NCBI GenBank assembly: GCA_009779395.1
Contig: WREJ01000035.1
Span: 1-9,383, forward strand
Source of the DNA: Coriobacteriia bacterium
GTDB lineage: Bacteria; Actinomycetota; Coriobacteriia; WRKU01; WQUG01
Direction: 5' to 3'
Length of the DNA: 9,383 nucleotides
In this document: positions 6,811-9,383 of the stretch, one piece after another
Layout: each line of letters opens with the position of its first letter
Numbering within the stretch: the first letter of the stretch is position 1
The notes under the pieces: generated by a model
What the model saw: the letters and a program-made list of their open reading frames with translations, nothing else
What the model was told of the DNA's origin: nothing
Database searches by the model: none
Position numbers and translations under genes: made by a program

Positions 6811-7868
6811 TTTCGTGATTCTTCCTGGACGGCCTTAATAAAAAAGCGTGCTTTATCGGGGTCAGTCGTTTTGTGAATGCCGTGACCCAGATTAAAGATG
6901 TGACCAGGACGCTTGCCAACTGCCGTCAAAATGTCGATGACCTGTGCCTTGATTTCTGCATCACTGGCAAAAAGGGCCACCGGATCAATGTTGCCCTGAA
7001 TGCCAAAGCGAGGGTCAATTAACTGCACCGCACGCTTCATGTCCAGTCGCCAGTCCAGGCCGATAATCGAGCCACCAGCCTGCTGCACCAGGTCAATCAT
7101 CGCCGCTGCTCCGTTGGCAAAATGAATGATGGGCACGTCCCCGCCGTCATCTGCCTTGCCCTTGCCGTGGGCAACAACGGCATCGAGCACCTGCTTTGAG
7201 TAGGGCAAAATGCGCTGCTCGTAGTCACGTGGCGAGACAAAACCAACCCAGGAATCAAACAACTGCAGGGCTTGTGCGCCCGCATCAATTTGTGCACACA
7301 TATAGTCAATAATCGAGGTCGTGAATATGCTCATCAGCATGTCCCAGCCCTCGGGCTGGTTCCACATAAATGACTTACAGTTCTGAAACTCGCGTGTACC
7401 CCGCCCCTCAATCGCATAACTTGCGAGGGTAAAGGGCGCACCGCTAAAGCCAATCAGCGGCACCTTGTCGCGCAGTTCATGGCGTGCAATGCCCAGTGCG
7501 TCCATGACATAGGACGTGTCGCGCTGGGGGTCACTTGGGCGCAAGGCTGCCACATCTGCCGTGCTGCGAATGGGGTTGTTGATCACCGGTCCGACTCCCG
7601 ATTTGAATTCGAGGTCTAGTCCCATGCCGGGGAACAATACCAAGATGTCGCTGAACAAAATCGCCGCATCAACGCCAATCAAATCAACAGGCTGCAAGGT
7701 GATTTCAACTGCAAGATCGGGGTCATAGCACATCTCGAGAAAGCTGCGCGTGGCACGAATTTCGCGGTATTCGCTCATGTAGCGCCCAGCCTGGCGCATC
7801 ATCCATACTGGCGTTGCCTCGGTCTGTTCCAGACGCGCAGCACGCAGAAATAAGTCATTAAAAGCCAT
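6798..7868 (-). CDS. hemE: Uroporphyrinogen decarboxylase
   Basis: A 356-residue cytoplasmic enzyme that removes four carboxyl groups from uroporphyrinogen III to give coproporphyrinogen III, the branch point of late haem synthesis. WMMRQAGRYMSEYR (22-35) holds the substrate-binding Arg25 and Arg29. Asp74 in LFSDIL, Tyr151 in GFSGAPFTLASYAIEG (140-155), Ser206 in FDSW and His329 in FNLGHGI match the known active-site residues. Length is normal for the family. The frame is open further upstream to 7913, but the ATG at 7868 is preceded by AGGAGA at ideal spacing and starts at the usual family N-terminus (MAFNDLFLRA). It is the first gene of the operon. Its stop codon is inside the large inverted repeat that precedes hemH. 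Confidence 0.96.
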   Translation of the reverse strand: MAFNDLFLRAARLEQTEATPVWMMRQAGRYMSEYREIRATRSFLEMCYDPDLAVEITLQPVDLIGVDAAILFSDILVLFPGMGLDLEFKSGVGPVINNPIRSTADVAALRPSDPQRDTSYVMDALGIARHELRDKVPLIGFSGAPFTLASYAIEGRGTREFQNCKSFMWNQPEGWDMLMSIFTTSIIDYMCAQIDAGAQALQLFDSWVGFVSPRDYEQRILPYSKQVLDAVVAHGKGKADDGGDVPIIHFANGAAAMIDLVQQAGGSIIGLDWRLDMKRAVQLIDPRFGIQGNIDPVALFASDAEIKAQVIDILTAVGKRPGHIFNLGHGIHKTTDPDKARFFIKAVQEESRKIHA

Positions 7869-7896
7869 TCTGTCTCCTATTTCGATAACTCGTGAC

Positions 7897-7909
7897 GGTG
7901 CAGCGCACC
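7897..7909 (-). promoter_or_regulatory. Palindrome in the hemE leader
   Basis: GGTGC and GCACC flank a 3-nt centre, 16-28 nt downstream of the -10 box and before the hemE ribosome binding site. It may be an operator placed just after the transcription start, or a small leader hairpin. The 3-nt loop and 5-bp arms are short, so chance is possible. Confidence 0.3.
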
Positions 7910-7924
7910 ACATAACCCTCTACC

Positions 7925-7955
7925 ATTATAGCCCTGCACCCCTGCCTCTGAGCAA
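7925..7955 (-). promoter_or_regulatory. Probable promoter of the hemE operon
   Basis: On the minus strand a perfect TATAAT lies at 7930-7925, about 57 nt before the hemE ATG. The best -35 candidate, TTGCTC at 7955-7950, has a long 19-bp spacer, so the promoter is suboptimal and may need an activator or be weak. No other -10 of this quality is seen in the divergent region. Confidence 0.6.
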
Positions 7956-7974
7956 ATAATGAGCAAGTACTCAG
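7949..7974. promoter_or_regulatory. Repeated TGAGCAA half-sites upstream of the hemE promoter
   Basis: TGAGCAA occurs at 7949-7955 and again at 7960-7966, exactly 11 bp apart, about one helical turn. An inverted ACTCA follows at 7969-7973. The first copy covers the proposed -35. Such spacing is typical of sites for a dimeric regulator, but no known haem or iron box (Fur, DtxR) is recognised. Confidence 0.3.
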
Positions 7975-8061
7975 TAACATAAGTCACAAAGCACAGGGCA
8001 AGCAGAGGACGACCTGTATTCCTCCCTTTATCCCCCCCTCTCACCTGCTGCCTGACTGCTG

Positions 8062-8070
8062 TGCTACTAT
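8062..8070 (+). promoter_or_regulatory. Extended -10 element of a probable leaderless azlC promoter
   Basis: TGC-TACTAT (8062-8070) is an extended -10 with a good hexamer. It ends 7 nt before the ATG at 8078, which places the transcription start at or next to the start codon. No Shine-Dalgarno sequence precedes that ATG. There is no clear -35 hexamer, as expected for some extended -10 promoters. Confidence 0.45.
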
Positions 8071-8077
8071 CTACTTC

Positions 8078-8851
8078 ATGGTTTTTCTGGATACTATACG
8101 AAACAATGTCGAGATGAAGCAATTCTTTGCGGGACTGCGCTCGGGTTTTCCCATTTTTCTGGGCTATTTGCCTGTGGGACTTGCCTATGGCATCCTTGCC
8201 TGCAACTATGGATTTACTCCCCTGCAGGCGGTGCTGGCTTCTGCCCTTGCGCTTTCAGGTGTGGGGCAATTTGTGGCACTGACGACCCTTGTCCTTAGCG
8301 AGTCAGTGGCAGCAAGCGTGCTTGCCTCGACCATCGTGAATCTGCGCTACATATTGTTCAGCGCGACCCTGTCGCCACATCTTCAGGGGCTGAAGTACCG
8401 CACACTTGCCTGGATTGGTTTTAGCACAACCGACGAAGCTTTCGCCATTAACAGTGCAGAAATCCGCGAGCTGCGCGCCAGTCCAAGCAGCATGATGGGC
8501 GTTGGTGCCATTGGCTGGATCGGCTGGATTTTTGGAACAACACTGGGGACAGTCGGTGCGCAGTTTCTGGGTGACCTGTCAGCCTTTGGCATCTATTTCG
8601 CCATGCCTGCCATGTACGCTGCCCTTTTTGTCGCGCTGGCAAGCAACCGCAAGCAAGTCTACTGCGGTCTGATAGCAGCCCTCATCGCCCTGACGCTCTA
8701 CGGTCTGACGCGCCTGGGTCTGGGGCTTGAAATATATTGGTTTACCGTCATCACCGCCCTTGTTGCAGCAACAATTGCTGTGCTGATCTTTAAAGACAGT
8801 GACGACTCTGTACCAACAGAAGCTGCCTGTGCAGAGGAGGAGGTCCACTAA
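8078..8851 (+). CDS. azlC: AzlC-family branched-chain amino acid exporter, large subunit
   Basis: A 257-residue integral membrane protein of the LIV-E family, which with AzlD exports branched-chain amino acids (B. subtilis AzlCD, E. coli YgaZH). FRSG-like GLRSGFPIFLGYLPVGLAYG (19-38), SGVGQFVAL (60-68), NLRYILFSATLSP (88-100) and TTDEAFAI (117-124) are family blocks. Hydrophobic segments are seen at about 22-40, 47-73, 78-97, 140-163, 168-188, 196-212 and 219-238. The tail from 239 is acidic and soluble. The ATG at 8078 fits a leaderless transcript. The ATG at 8114 (residue 13) would also leave the family core intact but has no clear ribosome binding site. The stop overlaps the azlD start by one base (TAATG). 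The substrate could be another amino acid. Confidence 0.9.
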   Translation: MVFLDTIRNNVEMKQFFAGLRSGFPIFLGYLPVGLAYGILACNYGFTPLQAVLASALALSGVGQFVALTTLVLSESVAASVLASTIVNLRYILFSATLSPHLQGLKYRTLAWIGFSTTDEAFAINSAEIRELRASPSSMMGVGAIGWIGWIFGTTLGTVGAQFLGDLSAFGIYFAMPAMYAALFVALASNRKQVYCGLIAALIALTLYGLTRLGLGLEIYWFTVITALVAATIAVLIFKDSDDSVPTEAACAEEEVH

Positions 8852-9228
8852 TGGAACTGACTTCTTCTGCGGCAATCTGGGGGCTTATCTTTGGCATGTG
8901 TCTGCTGAATTTTGGCTTGCGCTTTCTGCCCCTGGCGGTACTGACACGGCTTGCTATCCCCCGTCCTTTGATGCGCTGGCTGTCCTACATGCCTATTGCG
9001 GTCATGGGCGCACTGGTTGCCACCGAAGTCATGATTCCCGCGCTGAACGCTGCTTTTGCAGTAGAGACAAGCGAAACGCAGAACCTTGCTACGACTGCGC
9101 TCTACCTAAACCCTGGCATTTATGGAGCACTCTCTGCCATGCTGACCTACTACTTCACCAAGAGTTTCATCGGGGGAACTCTGGCTGGAGTTGTCGTATT
9201 CGCGCTGGTACAATTGCTGATTACGTAA
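8851..9228 (+). CDS. azlD: AzlD-family branched-chain amino acid exporter, small subunit
   Basis: A 125-residue membrane protein, partner of AzlC. RFLPLAVLTR (24-33), IPRPLMRWLSYMPIAVMGALV (36-56) and a terminal hydrophobic helix at about 107-124 match the family. Four hydrophobic segments are visible, at about 8-30, 44-64, 84-102 and 106-124. It is somewhat longer than the usual 100-110 residues, from a polar loop around 68-82. A strong ribosome binding site (GGAGGAGG) lies inside the azlC end, about 8 nt before the ATG, so both subunits are made from one message with coupled translation. Confidence 0.88.
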   Translation: MELTSSAAIWGLIFGMCLLNFGLRFLPLAVLTRLAIPRPLMRWLSYMPIAVMGALVATEVMIPALNAAFAVETSETQNLATTALYLNPGIYGALSAMLTYYFTKSFIGGTLAGVVVFALVQLLIT

Positions 9229-9254
9229 GCACAGATAGCGAGAGGAATCGACAG

Positions 9255-9383
9255 GTGACAGAAATGCGGGACGTAACGACCTTGGTTGTGGGCACCGGTC
9301 CTGCCGGTGTCATGGCTGCCTACTACGCTGCCGCCAAAGGTCCGGTGCTGATGATTGACACCTTTACCCTGCCGCGCGACAAA
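9255..9383 (+). CDS. FAD-dependent oxidoreductase, geranylgeranyl-reductase-like, 3' part outside the window
   Basis: Only the first 43 codons are present. VVGTGPAGVMAAYYAA is a GxGxxG FAD-binding motif, and the second strand ends VLMID, with the acidic residue that binds the ribose. It then reads TLPRDK. In the geranylgeranyl reductase/FixC-like family this position carries PRxKPCG, and the window ends just where the Cys would be. Such enzymes reduce isoprenoid chains of archaeal-type lipids, chlorophyll precursors or menaquinone (MenJ), but other flavoproteins share this start. The GTG at 9255 has AGAGGA about 8 nt upstream. The in-frame ATG at 9264 is the alternative. The 26-nt gap after azlD suggests cotranscription. 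Confidence 0.7.
   Translation, partial: MTEMRDVTTLVVGTGPAGVMAAYYAAAKGPVLMIDTFTLPRDK

Larger units (their letters stand above)
7869..8077. other. Divergent intergenic region between hemE and azlC
   Basis: This 209-nt region carries the hemE promoter and leader on the minus strand and the azlC promoter on the plus strand. Between them, 8022-8046 is a pyrimidine-rich tract on the plus strand. I see no small gene or RNA gene in it. Confidence 0.6.

Noticed and set aside
6689..6919. Upstream extension of the hemH reading frame to an ATG at 6919
   Set aside because: The added residues overlap the conserved end of hemE on the same strand, cross the large inverted repeat and do not resemble a ferrochelatase N-terminus.
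7869..7913. Upstream extension of hemE to an ATG at 7913
   Set aside because: The ATG at 7868 has an ideal AGGAGA site and matches the usual family start; the extra 15 residues come from the leader, next to the promoter.
8022..8046. Pyrimidine-rich tract in the divergent region as a regulatory element
   Set aside because: It has no repeat or palindrome structure and no known motif; noted only as composition.

Overview
The window reads as a piece of chromosome from a Gram-positive bacterium, most likely an actinobacterium of moderate GC content; a Coriobacteriia-like host is a weak guess. This rests on the HemY-type (FAD) oxidases, the FGGP-type ferrochelatase N-terminus, a probable leaderless start for azlC, and a geranylgeranyl-reductase-like flavoprotein. 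No rRNA, tRNA, CRISPR array, transposase or integrase is visible.

Minus strand, right to left (7930 to 1113): a compact late-haem operon. It contains hemE (uroporphyrinogen decarboxylase), hemH (ferrochelatase), two adjacent and diverged HemY-type protoporphyrinogen/coproporphyrinogen oxidase genes, and a HemN/HemW-family radical SAM gene. The last four genes are packed tightly: an 8-nt overlap, then a 4-nt ATGA overlap, then a 2-nt gap. The only loose joint is hemE-hemH, which holds a 106-bp imperfect inverted repeat. A perfect TATAAT box precedes hemE. HemE makes coproporphyrinogen III. The two oxidases, the radical SAM protein and the ferrochelatase then supply the late steps, but the gene set does not settle which route is used (coproporphyrin-dependent or protoporphyrin-dependent). 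No HemQ/ChdC gene lies in the window.

Minus strand, left end (906 to 1): the 5' part of a gene for an exported RCC1-repeat (beta-propeller) protein. It has a signal peptide and at least four 51-residue repeats that are very similar at DNA level. It lies 206 nt downstream of the haem operon, and a weak promoter of its own can be proposed.

Plus strand, right end (8078 to 9383): azlC and azlD, a two-component branched-chain amino acid exporter, divergent from the haem operon. They are followed 26 nt later by the start of a geranylgeranyl-reductase-like FAD oxidoreductase that runs off the window.

The points most worth checking are the paired oxidases together with a radical SAM protein of uncertain role, the large hairpin between hemE and hemH, and the uniform repeats of the RCC1 gene. 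I did not see a clearly new system; the core of the window is a recognisable but atypically composed haem operon.
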